A stretch of DNA of 64,000 nucleotides from Orientallactaga sibirica (taxonomy: Eukaryota; Chordata; Mammalia; Rodentia; Dipodidae). The stretch is from assembly GCA_036365145.1 (NCBI GenBank), contig JAEOAD010000005.1, positions 6,491,001 through 6,555,000 on the forward strand. Direction: 5' to 3'. The stretch's first letter is position 1. The number at the start of each line of letters is the position of its first letter. The notes beneath the pieces were generated by a model. That model saw only the letters and a list, made by a program, of their open reading frames with translations, searched no databases and was not told the DNA's origin. Position numbers and translations under genes: made by a program. This document shows positions 53,961-64,000 of the stretch, one piece after another.

Positions 53961-55004
53961 AACAGATGGTAATAAATTAATACTTCAGGAGCTGCTATTA
54001 CTACCAAGAAGATAGCAGTTGTATTAAAATATTTCCGTACTTCATAATCTACTTAATTCCGTTTCTCCCCGTGTCTAGAAACTTGCTCTTTCTTGTTACG
54101 TCTTTTTCTCTCCACCTTCCTTCACCTGTACTTCTGCATTGTGTCTATGTATAATACAGAATTTAAGTGCATTTTAAAATGAAACAGCACTTCAAGCTTC
54201 ATAGTTTCTCTACAGAAGCTTTTAAAGTTTCTGTCTTTTAAAACAAAAGGCTAAAGCTGCATTCAGATGAACCTTCTCCAAACTTCTTTAAGTGTGGAGT
54301 GGTTAGTGGTTCTTGGTAGAAAGTGTTTTCCTATCTGGAAAAAAGCTTAGACATTCATCAGGATAATGTTGTCAAAATATATTTTTATGAGGTACCTTGA
54401 AACAGAAAATAAAAAATCCCAACAGCACACAAAGATGAGGTTATTTAACATCATGTGCCAACCCAGTTTTTACCTGCTTTTAATAATTATCCAGCAGCTA
54501 AATCCAGTACACGGGAGGCCAGCTCAAACATAAGAAATTTCAAACTATGACTTTTTCATTTCACAGAAGAACACACAATTTTCTGGCAAAAGAGAATTAT
54601 CAAGTTCTGTTACTTTTTTTTCTGTTACCACTACTTTTACAGTAAAACATACCATATGGGGTGGTCGTATAGCACAAATTAGCCGGTCAAAGGTACCCCT
54701 TGAGTTAGGTACCTGATAATCTTCACTTTAATTAGCATCAAGGGGAGCTGAAGCACGTTGAGAGTCTGGCTGCCATCCATCCTGTGTGCCTTCACTGGGA
54801 CATGCAAAATGGTGTGCCTCTTACAATTTGCTACTAAATTCCGAAGTGGACTTTATTCTGATTGAACACTGCGAGGGTCTGATCCGGGAAGACTCCAGAG
54901 ATCAAGCATGGGGATCAATGTTCAGACACTGAAATCAAATAAAGCACTGGCTAAATATATAAATAAATAAATAAAAATAGAGGGTAAGATTTCCTAAACT
55001 CTTC
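53961..55004. other. Intergenic stretch, unique
   Basis: About 1 kb with no repeat apart from a short AAAT tract at 54957-54976. No credible coding frame. Confidence 0.5.
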
Positions 55005-55230
55005 CTTTCTTTACTCTTTTTTGCTCATTCACTCTAGGTGTAAGTGACCTGCACTCAGTGACCCCAGATGATCCATTTCTTTTCAGAATTTACATAACAG
55101 ACATCAGAGAAAAAGACATGGGGTGAAAGAGGGAAAGAGAGTGAGACTGAACAGCTGCCCCGTTCCTTTGACTCTCAAGCCTGAAGGTAGTTATTATGGG
55201 ATTACCATAAGCTTAATTTCATAAACTTCC
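55005..55230. repeat. Unnamed interspersed repeat, copy 2
   Basis: GTAAGTGACCTGCACTCAGTG, CATTTCTTTTCAGAATTTAC, AACAGACATCAGAGAAAAAG and AACAGCTGCCCCGTTCCTTT align in order with 43330-43735. The purine block is present once here and not expanded. Confidence 0.55.
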
Positions 55231-55234
55231 CTTC

Positions 55235-56385
55235 TTAAAAATTTTTATTTTTAATTAATTTATTTTTTATTGACAACTTTCTTAATTGTAGACAATATTC
55301 CATGGTACTTCCCTCCCCACCCCGCACTTTCCCCTTTGAAACTTCACTCTCCATCATATCCCCTTCCCCTCTCAATCAGTCTCTCTTTTCAGTTTGATGT
55401 CATGATCTTTTCCTCCTATTATGATGGTCTTGTGTAGGTAGTGTCAGGTACTGTGAGGTCATGGATAACCAGGCCATTTTGTGTCTGGAAGAGCACGTTG
55501 TAAGGAGTCCTACTCTTCCTTTGGCGCTCTATTCTTTCTGCCCCCTCTTCCGCAATGGACCCTGAGCCTTGGAAGGTGTGTTAGAGATGTTTCAGTGCTG
55601 AGCACTCCTCTGTCCCTTCTTCTCAGCACCGTGGTGCCTTCTGAGTCATCCCAAGGTCACCACCATCTAAAAAGAGAAGCTTCTCTAACCAAAAGTGAGA
55701 GTAACATTAATACATGGGTATGGACATTAAGAGAAGTGCTTACTGGGCAGTTTGGTGAGCATAGTATATATGTTTAGCCAGACACCAGCAGATGTTACAC
55801 CCCTAGGGCTCATGACTTCTCCTGCTGTAGGCTTTCAGTATCAGGGATGTATTCCCTCCCATGGAGCAGGCCTCCAGTCCAATTAGAGAGCAGTTGGTTT
55901 TCCCCATAACAGACTGCCACTATTGCAACCGTTGGCTCATTTGGCCTGGCTATTTTCTTGCCAGATTTTAACTCATCCACTATGTGATGGCTGCCCATTC
56001 TGCCCTCCATGCACTAGAAGGACACAGGAATGTATACTACAGAAGACGTGGTGGCATGGGAGAAGCATCTGAACAGTGCACCAGAGCTCTTTACACTCCC
56101 AGCTACTGAGTATACAGGTCCATCTGTCCACATCCTCCCCAGCAGCTGTCATTTTTGTCATTTTAATAATAATCATAATTCTCACCTACATCATGTGGTT
56201 TATCTTTATGGTGTTGATTCACATTTCTTTTCACTAATGTTCTTTTTTATACATCTGTGGGCCACTTGTGTGTCTTCTTTTGAGAAATGTCTATTCAGAT
56301 CTTTGCCCATTTTTTAAAAATTGGATTATGTGATTCTTTGGATAATGAATTATCTGAGTTCTTACTATACTCTAGACATGGGTGC
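55235..56385 (-). mobile_element. L1 LINE 3' end and ORF2 fragment, antisense
   Basis: TTTTTTATTGACAACTTTC, then GTAGACAATATTCCATGG and CCCTCTCAATCAG read, reversed, like a rodent L1 3' UTR and tail. Further right, GTGTGTCTTCTTTTGAGAAA, GTCTATTCAGATCTTTGCCC and ATTTTTTAAAAATTGG are reversed L1 ORF2. It is degenerate. Confidence 0.7.
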
Positions 56386-56424
56386 CTTGGCAGATGGATG
56401 GTTTGTAACTATCCTGGAGTGTCC

Positions 56425-56530
56425 ATTCTCTGACTCTTCCTCTTTCTGCCTGTCTCTGTCTCTCTCTGTCTCTCTCTGTCTTTCTCTGTCTCTCTCTCTC
56501 CTTCTCTCTCAATTTAATTTGTTTAATGAT
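56425..56530 (+). mobile_element. B2-type SINE, 3' end only
   Basis: GAGTGTCCATTCTCTGAC, then a C/T tract (CTGTCTCTCTCTGTCTC) matches the B2 3' third. The head is absent. Confidence 0.7.
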
Positions 56531-56544
56531 TTAATTTTTTTGAC

Positions 56545-56735
56545 AAGCATCATTGTTATTTAATTTATTTACTTGATAGAGCAAAAGAGGCAGACAGAGA
56601 GAGAAAGAGAGAATGGGTGCACCAGGGCCTCCAGCCATTGCAAACAAACTCCAAACTTGTGTGGGTGCTGGGGAATTAAACCAAAGTCCTTTGGCTTTGT
56701 AGGCAAATGCCTTAATCACTAAGCCATCTCTTCAG
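56545..56735 (-). mobile_element. B2-type SINE, antisense, internally shortened
   Basis: TTATTTACTTGATAGAGC tail side, CAGGGCCTCCAGCCATTGCA, ending CTAAGCCATCTCTTCAG. A segment between CTCCA and ACTTGTGTGGG is missing. Confidence 0.92.
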
Positions 56736-56887
56736 ATGGACAGCACACCAAGGCCTCTAGCCTCTGCAGACAAACTCCAGACACAAGCACCACCTTGTGC
56801 ATCTGGCTAACATGGGTCCTGGGGAATCAAACCTGGGTCCTTTGGCTTTGCAGGCAAGTGCCTTAGCCACTAAGCCATCTCTCCAGC
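56736..56887 (-). mobile_element. B2-type SINE, antisense, without tail
   Basis: It starts at ACACCAAGGCCTCTAGCCTC and ends CTAAGCCATCTCTCCAGCC. It abuts the previous antisense B2 and lacks its own tail, so it may be the older copy into which the other inserted. Confidence 0.88.
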
Positions 56888-57048
56888 CTACATTTTCTTT
56901 GCTCACTCTTCTGTGGATAAACACCCAGGCTGGTTCTTTAACTTAGCTATTGCGAATTGTGCTGCAGGAAACATTCACACGTGCAGGCATCACTATGAAT
57001 CCTTGACTTAGAGTCTTTTGGGTAAATAACCAGAAATTTTGTCGCTCA
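56888..57048 (-). mobile_element. L1 LINE ORF2 3' fragment, antisense
   Basis: CTTTAACTTAGCTATTGCGAA, TTGTGCTGCAGGAAACATTC and GAGTCTTTTGGGTAAATAAC are reversed L1 ORF2 end sequence. Confidence 0.75.
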
Positions 57049-57059
57049 AGCCACAGCAC

Positions 57060-57307
57060 TTTTTTTTTTGGAGAGAGACACAGAGAGAGACAGAGAGAGA
57101 GGGAGAGGAAGACAGATAGAGATGGGCGTGCCAGCAGTCTCTCAGCTGCTGTGAACTAAATCCAGATGTGCGCGCCCCCTTGTGGTCAAGTGAGGCATTG
57201 CACCCTTGCATCACTTTGCATCTGGCTAAACGTGGGACCTGGAGATTGGAACTGGTTCTTAGGCCTAGGAGGCAGGCGCCTTAACCGCTAAGCCATCTCT
57301 CCAGCCG
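57060..57307 (-). mobile_element. B2-type SINE, long subtype, antisense, young
   Basis: TTTTTTTTTGGAGAGAGACAC, CCAGCAGTCTCTCAGCTGCTG, GGCATTGCACCCTTGCATCAC, ending CTAAGCCATCTCTCCAGCC. AGCCACAGCACTTTTT and AGCCACAGTATTTTTT flank it. Confidence 0.96.
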
Positions 57308-58127
57308 GAGCCACAGTATTTTTTAATGACGAGTGGTGACAAGGTATAGTCTGCATTGAGCATCTCTGTATCAAAACACTGGCTCCAGGCCAGTCACACT
57401 TAGAAGAAACAACCCAGTAGGTACAGAAATACAAGCCCAGGCAGCATCCTTGACTTGAATCAGATGGTTGGCTGTGCAACATTCCCCCCTCTGTCTGCCA
57501 CTGGTCACGGAGGCTGTCATTTATGGACGTGCTCTGCCTGCTTTGCTTCTCTGAGCTCCTCACATCCTCTAAGGAAGGTGCATCCATCCCGTGGGCTACT
57601 GCTACTGCGTGAGACAGAAAAGTAGTCCCCAAGGAGGTTTTGGGAAGGAGAGTCCTGAGGGTTAAAGAGCAGCCTTGACAAAATGGTTTCCTGCAAGTGG
57701 GCTCATTTGCTTTCAGGAGAGCAGATCTTTGTACCCCTGTCTGGAAAGGACATCTTGGTCTGAAATGGAACAAAGTTGAGGTCGGTACGTGGCAGACACT
57801 GGAAAGAGTATTTGCTGAAACGAAAGAAAGTTTCCTGTGGACAGAAACCTCTGCCCTCTAGGCTGTCAGGGTATCTTTTTGTGTGTGTGACAGTGGTCTT
57901 TATGGAAGTCATGGAGAAGAGTTTATGGATGGTAACCAGGCTATGGTGACGGTTCCCACATACAATGACTCTCACTTCTACTAGTAGGTTCTCTGCATCT
58001 AGGGACAAAATATAAGGATGTTACCCAAGTGCCTGCTCTATCCAGTGTCTGTGAAAACACTCCTCACGTGATCAGTGGCAGTGAAAAGCCTGAGGATTGC
58101 AGTGTGCACCAGCTTGGACCAAGCATC
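57308..58127. other. Intergenic stretch, unique
   Basis: A 161-codon minus-strand frame (57288-57773) starts in unique sequence and ends in the B2. I see no domain in it and do not call a gene. Confidence 0.45.
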
Positions 58128-58322
58128 ATTATGCTTGCCTGAGAAGCCAAAGGACCCAGGATCAATTCCCCAGGACACATGTAAGCCAGATGCTCAAGGG
58201 GCACATGTGTCTCTAGTTCGTTTGCAGTGGCTGGAGGCCTTGGCACACCCATTCTCCCTCTGTCTGTCTCCTCTCTCCCTCTCTCTCTACTTGCAAATAA
58301 AATGAAATACATTTTTTTAAAA
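58128..58322 (+). mobile_element. B2-type SINE, head missing
   Basis: ATGCTTGCCTGAGAAGCCAAAG, ATCAATTCCCCAGGACACATG, AGTTCGTTTGCAGTGGCTGG, C/T tract and CAAATAAAATGAAATAC tail. The first about 30 bases of a B2 are replaced by unrelated sequence. Confidence 0.9.
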
Positions 58323-60014
58323 GTCCTATACAATCTCAGCAAAATGCATTTTGAGCAACATTTTAGTCCTCAGGAACCATGTCTTCTTTATTGGTAACAG
58401 AGCATTTTATTGGAAGTCGTTACCTATCCCAGGGCTATATACTGAAGCCCTCAGCCCCACCCTCTAACTTAATGTTGACTCCTTGGCCTAAAAATGCAAG
58501 GAAATTCTGTTAAATGAGCTGCGCGCTAAAAATATTATGGCTACAAGCTGCAAGCAATGAGGTGTGGATCCCAGACCACATAAAACCACGCAAGCATTTA
58601 AAGACAAAGTGTGGAGGGTAACAAGGAGCAGTTTTGCAACAGCGAAAAGCATGTGAGTGCCCCGCTGCTCTGGACAATGCGCCGTAAGCATTGGCATTTA
58701 CGCAGGCTCTCCTGGGACCCCCTCCGAAAGAGAGCAGGCCTGGAAGCCAGCAGTGTCCACCTTCAGAACCAGCTCTTCTGAGTAGTCCAGAAAGGGTCAA
58801 GGCCACTTTCCCAAGCAAAGATATCCAGGATTGTCCATGTGCTACTGATTCACAAAAGCAAGGGGCAATTTGCAGTCCATTCAAGGACTCATGAACTAAC
58901 GATACAACTGCTTTTGGTTCGCTGTGTGCCTTTGCCCCCTTTCAGGGACACACTTCCTTGAACAAGAGCTCCATCTATGGGAGAAACCAATTATACAAGC
59001 GTCTACCCTTAACACCTTGAGAAGGACATGAGACCATGAGTTCTCAGCAGGAGAAAGGGAGGTTTTGCTACCCCGGGGGGATTGTGGACAGTGTCTGGAG
59101 ATACTTCTGGTGGTCAACACAGAACTGGGGTCGAGGTACAATTGATAACTAGTGGGTACAAGGCAGTGGTACTGCCCTGCACCCTATAATACATAAGACA
59201 GTACCCAGGATATTTTTCCTATCCAAGTGATAAGATTGAAAAACTGCTTGACAACAAAGAGTTGATAAAATGTATGCCTATAGATTGGTTATGATCCTAC
59301 CATCCAAGGCCTAAAATCAGATTTATTTAAAGCTTTTCCTACTTCGCCACCACGTCTTGAAATGTCTTATCTACCTAACTTTTCCTACTCATATACTTGA
59401 CAAACTCTTCCTCAGTTGTTAATGATTCGATGTATCTGTCACTATTAAGGCTAGTAGAGAAAAATATTTAAAGCAAAAGAATGAAGACAAAATGTATTTG
59501 TAATTGAAGAATGTATATACGAGTTTCTAACTGGAAACCACTGGATTTGGATGCAAAGGTCCTCTTAGAATTTTCCAATGAGTTAGACCTGCTGCTGTGG
59601 CTGTTTGTATAAAATGGTGTTACGTAGTGTTCAGACTCTTGTGGTGAGCATTGTAATTGTGAAGATATTTATGGGGAATCCACAGTGCAGAGAAAAATTC
59701 AGCTATCTTGGGACTCCACACAACGCATGTGCTTCAAGAAGACACCGCTGAGCAAGATGGGCAGAAGTTTGCTAAATGGGATCATGGAAGACAATACACT
59801 GCAAGTTAGCTTCTGAGAGGTTTTTCTTTCTGTTCAATGACATAAATCACCCTACTGCTGATGAAGGAATAGTTACAAGAAAATCTCAGCCAGGCTCTTC
59901 GGTCCTTTAAGATCTTGCAAGTGTGCAGCATGAACAAAACACTGAGGTCTCCTGCGGGCAGTTTCATGTGCGCTAGGTGACCAAGTTATGCCTGTCAAGA
60001 AGAACAAGTGTTCT
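58323..60014. other. Intergenic stretch, unique
   Basis: No repeat recognised. A 124-codon minus-strand frame (58510-58884) has no visible domain. Confidence 0.5.
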
Positions 60015-60236
60015 GGGGTGAAGAGATGGCTTAGCGGTTAAGGAGTTGGCTTGCAAAGCCAAAGGATCCCGATTCGAGTCTTTAGGACCCACGTTAGCCA
60101 GATGCACAAGGGGGCACATGGGTCTGGAGTTCATTTGCAGTGGCTGGAGGTCCTGGCATGCCCTTTTTCTCTCTCTCCCTCTCTGCCTCTTCCTCTCTCT
60201 CAAGTAAATAAATAAATTAAACATAGTTTTTTTAAA
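60015..60236 (+). mobile_element. B2-type SINE, young
   Basis: GGGGTGAAGAGATGGCTTAGC head, ATTCGAGTCTTTAGGACCC, C/T tract and AAGTAAATAAATAAATT tail. The 18-bp duplication AAGAAGAACAAGTGTTCT is perfect at 59997-60014 and 60237-60254. Confidence 0.97.
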
Positions 60237-60254
60237 AAGAAGAACAAGTGTTCT

Positions 60255-61837
60255 ACTGGTAGAGCCTACTGATGCTATACTACAGGGAACCACATTGTCC
60301 CCAAGAAAAGACAGAGTCAGCTTATTTGCCTGGGAAAATGACCATCTCTTTACTTAGATGAGCCTGCCTCTCTTCCCCTGTTAAATAAGTAAGCATTGAC
60401 CCTTCTCATTAAACCCATCTATACCATGTTGCAGGTTTCCGTCCCTACAATTCAAGCTATGTGAATGCAGAGAGGAATGCAGGAGACTTCTGAGCAGGTC
60501 TACCGTACCTGACTGCGGACCACTATGCCACCAAGCTCTAGAAATTGCACTGAAAGGAAATGGATATTCTTTCTAGGTGCATGAACTGACAAGCTTGATT
60601 GGTTACTTACAGGAGCCTGCGTGAGGATGTTATTTACACATGCCTAGGCAACTGGCCAGTAGTTATGCCACTGAAGAAAGGGATCGGTGCGCCCATTGCA
60701 TCATCAGAAATAACAAATCAAGCATTCAACACTGAAAGTCATTAACACTCTTCCCAGGTTTTTCATTCACTGTCTAAATTTCCACACTATGATCGGAGTG
60801 GGCAAAGTACATAGCAAGAAGTGTTTGAGCTTCCTAAAAATTCCTACTAAAGGAGTAATGATTTAATAACTTTCTTCTTCAAGTGCCATCAGCAAGGAAT
60901 GGTACAGCTTTATGAGAACACTTGATTTATTGGTACTGAAGCTTGCCTCTGTACAGCCAGTTTGCCTCATAATTTGTGGGAAAGAAATAAGATTAAAAAG
61001 AAATTTGAAGGAAAATATGAGCTGAGAAAAATTGGCAATGGAGCTTGTGCAATATTAATTGTAATCGAGAAGGAACCATCCTTGCTGAATCCAAGGAGTA
61101 AAACCTCCTCAGAACTAATATAACCAGTGTCCCCCAAACTGTCACCAGATGTATGATCATTGCTTCAGATCACATGGATCTTATAAGTAGTGGAGATTAT
61201 ATATATGTATATATACATATGTATGAAATTGTATGAATACTGTAAGCTGGGAAAGATATTGGATTGCTCCCTTCCCAAGCAGGACTTGGTATGATGGCTA
61301 GAAGAAAGAGAAATGATGGAGGAAAATTAATATAAATGGTATATAAATAAAACAGTGAAATATTATCTTCAGACCAAGGCCAGAAACTTTCCAGCATATT
61401 GAAATTCTCATCCTGTTACCTAAATAAAGTGAGCAGAGATGAGCCAAGACAACTGGCCGGGGCTGCATCTACTCCTAGATTGGTTCACAATAATTTAATC
61501 AAGGATTATGGAGCTTGATAAAAATTAAAAGTTTGAGTTATACACTTTTAGTTTATATAACAATATGATTTCCTAGTGAAAATGATACGGAACTTTTGAT
61601 TTGCTAGAAAAATAGTTCACCTCATACTGGAGAAGCGTTTTAATAAATATTAATATAGTGTCTAGCGGGTGCTTACATTACCATGAATATGTAATTGCTT
61701 TTGTTACCAATAAATCAAGGTTAACCGTTATACAGTTGGAGCCAATTGCTTAGATTTCTCGTGTTCCATTTGAAAGAGTGAAGTTTATTAAATCATATCC
61801 CATTTGTTATGAGTTTATTAAGCTTCACTGTTAGGGG
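60255..61837. other. AT-rich, repeat-free intergenic block
   Basis: 1.6 kb without any repeat I can name, becoming very AT-rich after about 60880. A short TATA/ATAC palindromic patch lies at 61199-61225. No credible coding frame. Confidence 0.5.
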
Positions 61838-62081
61838 CCCAGTAGGTGGCTCAGTTGGTAAAGTGCTTGACACTCGTGTTCAGACCCCAGCTACCATGAA
61901 AAATCTGACCTGGAAGGGTACAAGTGTAATCCCAGCGCTGGGGAGGCCGAGGCACGAGACCCTCGGGGGCACATGGACCAGCTCGTTTAGCTTAACAGTT
62001 GTCCAGGTTTCAATTAACACGTTGCCTCAAAAGACAGTGTGGAGAGTGATTGACGAAGACACTCCACATTAACCTCTGGCC

Positions 62082-62083
<2 letters not shown>
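61838..62083 (+). mobile_element. B4-like composite SINE
   Basis: GGCCCAGTAGGTGGCTCAGT head, TTCAGACCCCAGCTACC, GTGTAATCCCAGCGCTGGGG, then ACATTAACCTCTGGCCTTC leading into a CA tail. Confidence 0.65.
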
Positions 62084-62132
<49 letters not shown>

Positions 62133-62529
62133 GCACGCACTCAAGCATGCACACTCACACGTATGTGCACCCACATACATATATGAACATGCATCTATAC
62201 ACAACGAATGCACGTACACACACACACACACACACACACACGCATGCACTCAAGCATGCACACTCACACGTACGTGCACCCACATACATATATGAACATG
62301 CATCTATACACAACGAATGCACGTACACACACACACACACACACACATGCACTCAAGCATGCACACTCACACGTACGTGCACTCACATACATATATGAAC
62401 ATGCATCTATACACAACGAATGCACATACACACACACACACACACGCACGCATGCACTCAAGCATGCACACTCACACGTACATGCACCCACATACATATA
62501 TGAACACGCATCCATACACAACGAATGCA

Positions 62530-62571
<42 letters not shown>
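62084..62571. repeat. CA microsatellite grown into a ~105-bp minisatellite
   Basis: Four tandem units start with ACTCAAGCATGCACACTCAC at 62139, 62248, 62351 and 62456 (spacings 109, 103 and 105). Each has a CACATACATATATGAACA core, an ATACACAACGAATGCAC segment and a CA run whose length varies between units. It begins as the tail of the B4-like SINE. Frames across it are Thr/His-rich artefacts. Confidence 0.96.
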
Positions 62572-63267
62572 ACCTACTATGTCCGTGAAGTACCTCGTAT
62601 ACTTCAAATAGAAAAGCCAGAATTTCTGACCAGCCTCTTTCCAGCAAGATGAGCATGGTTGGCATTCTAGGAAACGATGGTTTTTGTAATTATTTTTTTT
62701 TTCAGAAATTTGGAGTTAGAAAGCCCCAAAGATCAGCTCATCAACCCAGACAAAGGTCAGGCAGCTTTTACCAGCCAGAACTTTCCAGGGCTCTACTGGT
62801 GCTGCCCAGCCAACTCCTACCCACTTCTTAATTGTGATGTGCCCACTGAATTCTCATCTAAAGGAAAAATATGAGAACTTCCTAAAGTGGTCCACTTTAC
62901 TGGGAAGCACTGAAAACAATGTTTTTGGTTTTCATGTTTTCCCATTGAGCTCAAATGTTTACTTTCTAACAATTGTAGTTGTCACCATTGACTGAAGACA
63001 CCCCTGGGCGGGAAGGAGTTGTGTGTACATGTGCATAGGTATGTGAATACATATTTCCTGAGAAAAGACCACTACAGTATCATAAGGCAGCTTGTCAACA
63101 ATTCCAAACCTTGAGACTCTTCTCAATAGGCTTTTAAATGACTTTGTTCCTTCACATAACTTAAAATTAAATCATCTCTCAGGCTCAGAATTCACTTCTA
63201 TAAAGTGCTATTTGATCCCCATCTCAACACATTCTTCTTTATCCACATGAAATTAAAGTGGAAGACC
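62572..63267. other. Intergenic stretch, unique
   Basis: No repeat recognised. Short frames only. Confidence 0.5.
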
Positions 63268-63268
63268 C

Positions 63269-63470
63269 TTGAGCTGGAGAAATGGCTTAGAGGTTAAGGT
63301 ACTTGCCTGTGAAACCTAAGGACCCAGGTTTGATTCCCCAGGACCCATATAAACTATATGCATAAGGTGGTGCATACTTCTGGAGTTCATTTGCAGGGAC
63401 TGGAGGCCCTGGCACATTCTCTTCCTCTCTCTCTTCCTCTCAAATAAATAAATAATAAATAAAATATTTT
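63269..63470 (+). mobile_element. B2-type SINE, sense half of a second inverted pair
   Basis: TTGAGCTGGAGAAATGGCTTAG head, GGTTTGATTCCCCAGGACCC, short C/T tract and CAAATAAATAAATAATAAA tail. Confidence 0.94.
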
Positions 63471-63716
63471 GGGGGTTGGGGGAGAGAGACACAGAGAGAG
63501 ACAGAGAGGGAAAGGAAGACAGATAGAGATGGGTGTGCCAGCAGCCTCTCAGCTGCTGCTAACAAAATCCAGATGTGTGGGCCCCCTTGTGGTCAAGTTC
63601 GGCATTGCACCCTTGCATCACTTTGCATCTGGCTAAACGTGGGACCTGGAGATTGGAACCAGCATTCTTAGGCTTAGGAGGCAGGTGCCTTAACCGCTAA
63701 GCCATCTCTCCAGCCC
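63471..63716 (-). mobile_element. B2-type SINE, long subtype, antisense half of a second inverted pair
   Basis: GGGGGAGAGAGACACAGAGAG, CCAGCAGCCTCTCAGCTGCTG, GGCATTGCACCCTTGCATCAC and CTAAGCCATCTCTCCAGCCC. It is inserted in the tail of the preceding B2, and AAATAAAT recurs on the far side. Confidence 0.95.
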
Positions 63717-64000
63717 TAAATAAATTATTTTTTTAAAAAAATGAATAAACCGTAAGACCCAGAAGGACAGCAATAACCAGTGCTGTTTGGATCTTACTTT
63801 TAAAAAGAGGTACGGCTTCATCTTTCCTCGTGTCAGTAAACTTTAACTGAGCAGCTACTATAATGCTGAACATAGTGCTCGGTCCTGGAAGCACAAAATC
63901 AAATAGCAGACTCAACCTGTACTTCAGTAAAGGGCTTTACATAGCTCATCCCAGTAGACATAAATCCCAACTCATGATAAGAGAAGGAAAGATAAAAATG
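63717..64000. other. Window end with weak L2/MIR-type remnant
   Basis: AGCTACTATAATGCTGAACA, then TAGTGCTCGGTCCTGGAAGC (about 63852-63893) resembles a reversed L2-like 3' end. The rest is unassigned. Confidence 0.35.

Noticed and set aside
57288..57773. 161-codon minus-strand frame
   Set aside because: It ends inside a B2 and has no recognisable domain. Probably chance.
61197..61397. TATA/ATAC palindromic patch as a possible promoter
   Set aside because: It is a short AT repeat with no gene downstream.
62139..62571. Regular direct repeats resembling a CRISPR array
   Set aside because: The units are contiguous with no unique spacers, vary by CA length, and the DNA is mammalian.
62010..62665. 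Thr/His-rich and Cys/Val-rich frames of up to 133 codons, repeated with about 35-residue period
   Set aside because: They are translations of the CA minisatellite. The period is the 105-bp DNA unit.

Overview
This window is rodent nuclear DNA. Protein-coding sequence is about 2% of it, and introns, intergenic DNA and interspersed repeats make up the rest. The only gene I can support is FBXL7 (F-box and leucine-rich repeat protein 7) on the + strand: its last two coding exons, their splice sites and a long 3' untranslated region. The organism call rests on the SINEs. There are more than 30 tRNA-derived B2-type SINEs with AATAAA-rich tails, several 7SL-derived B1 monomers, and B4-like composite SINEs. 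B2 elements belong to the mouse-related rodent clade. From memory, these B2 and B1 variants look like those of a jerboa (Dipodidae, Jaculus-like), not mouse or rat. The species call is an inference.

Layout. 1-10997 is the 3' part of the intron before exon 3 (intron 2 if the human exon count holds). 10998-11609 is exon 3, with the end of the disordered N-terminal region, the F-box and the first leucine-rich repeats. 11610-18084 is the next intron, rich in B2 copies and microsatellites. 18085-18820 is the coding part of the last exon, with the remaining leucine-rich repeats and the stop codon. 18821 to about 21540 reads as the 3' UTR, with a proximal AATAAA cluster and a better-placed distal AATAAA. 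About 21541-64000 is intergenic: SINEs, MaLR-type LTRs (one nested pair, one with internal sequence), old L1 3' ends, MIR/L2 remnants, a MER5A-like DNA transposon, microsatellites and two minisatellites.

The most important observation is that the FBXL7 reading frame is broken by a single missing base in a run of C at 18138-18142. Both sides of the break match the known protein, and the rest of the length is exactly what a 491-residue protein needs. This is therefore either a base-calling or assembly error or a real loss-of-function allele. It does not mark a processed pseudogene, because the introns are present. Other notable points are an antisense B2 inserted about 58 bp upstream of exon 3, a CA tract 46 bp after the exon 3 donor, and an abutting inverted B2 pair in the following intron. 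There are also a long GGAA microsatellite and two minisatellites of about 60 and 105 bp period in the intergenic part. I found no sign of a novel multi-gene system. No RNA gene, CRISPR array or second protein-coding gene could be supported.
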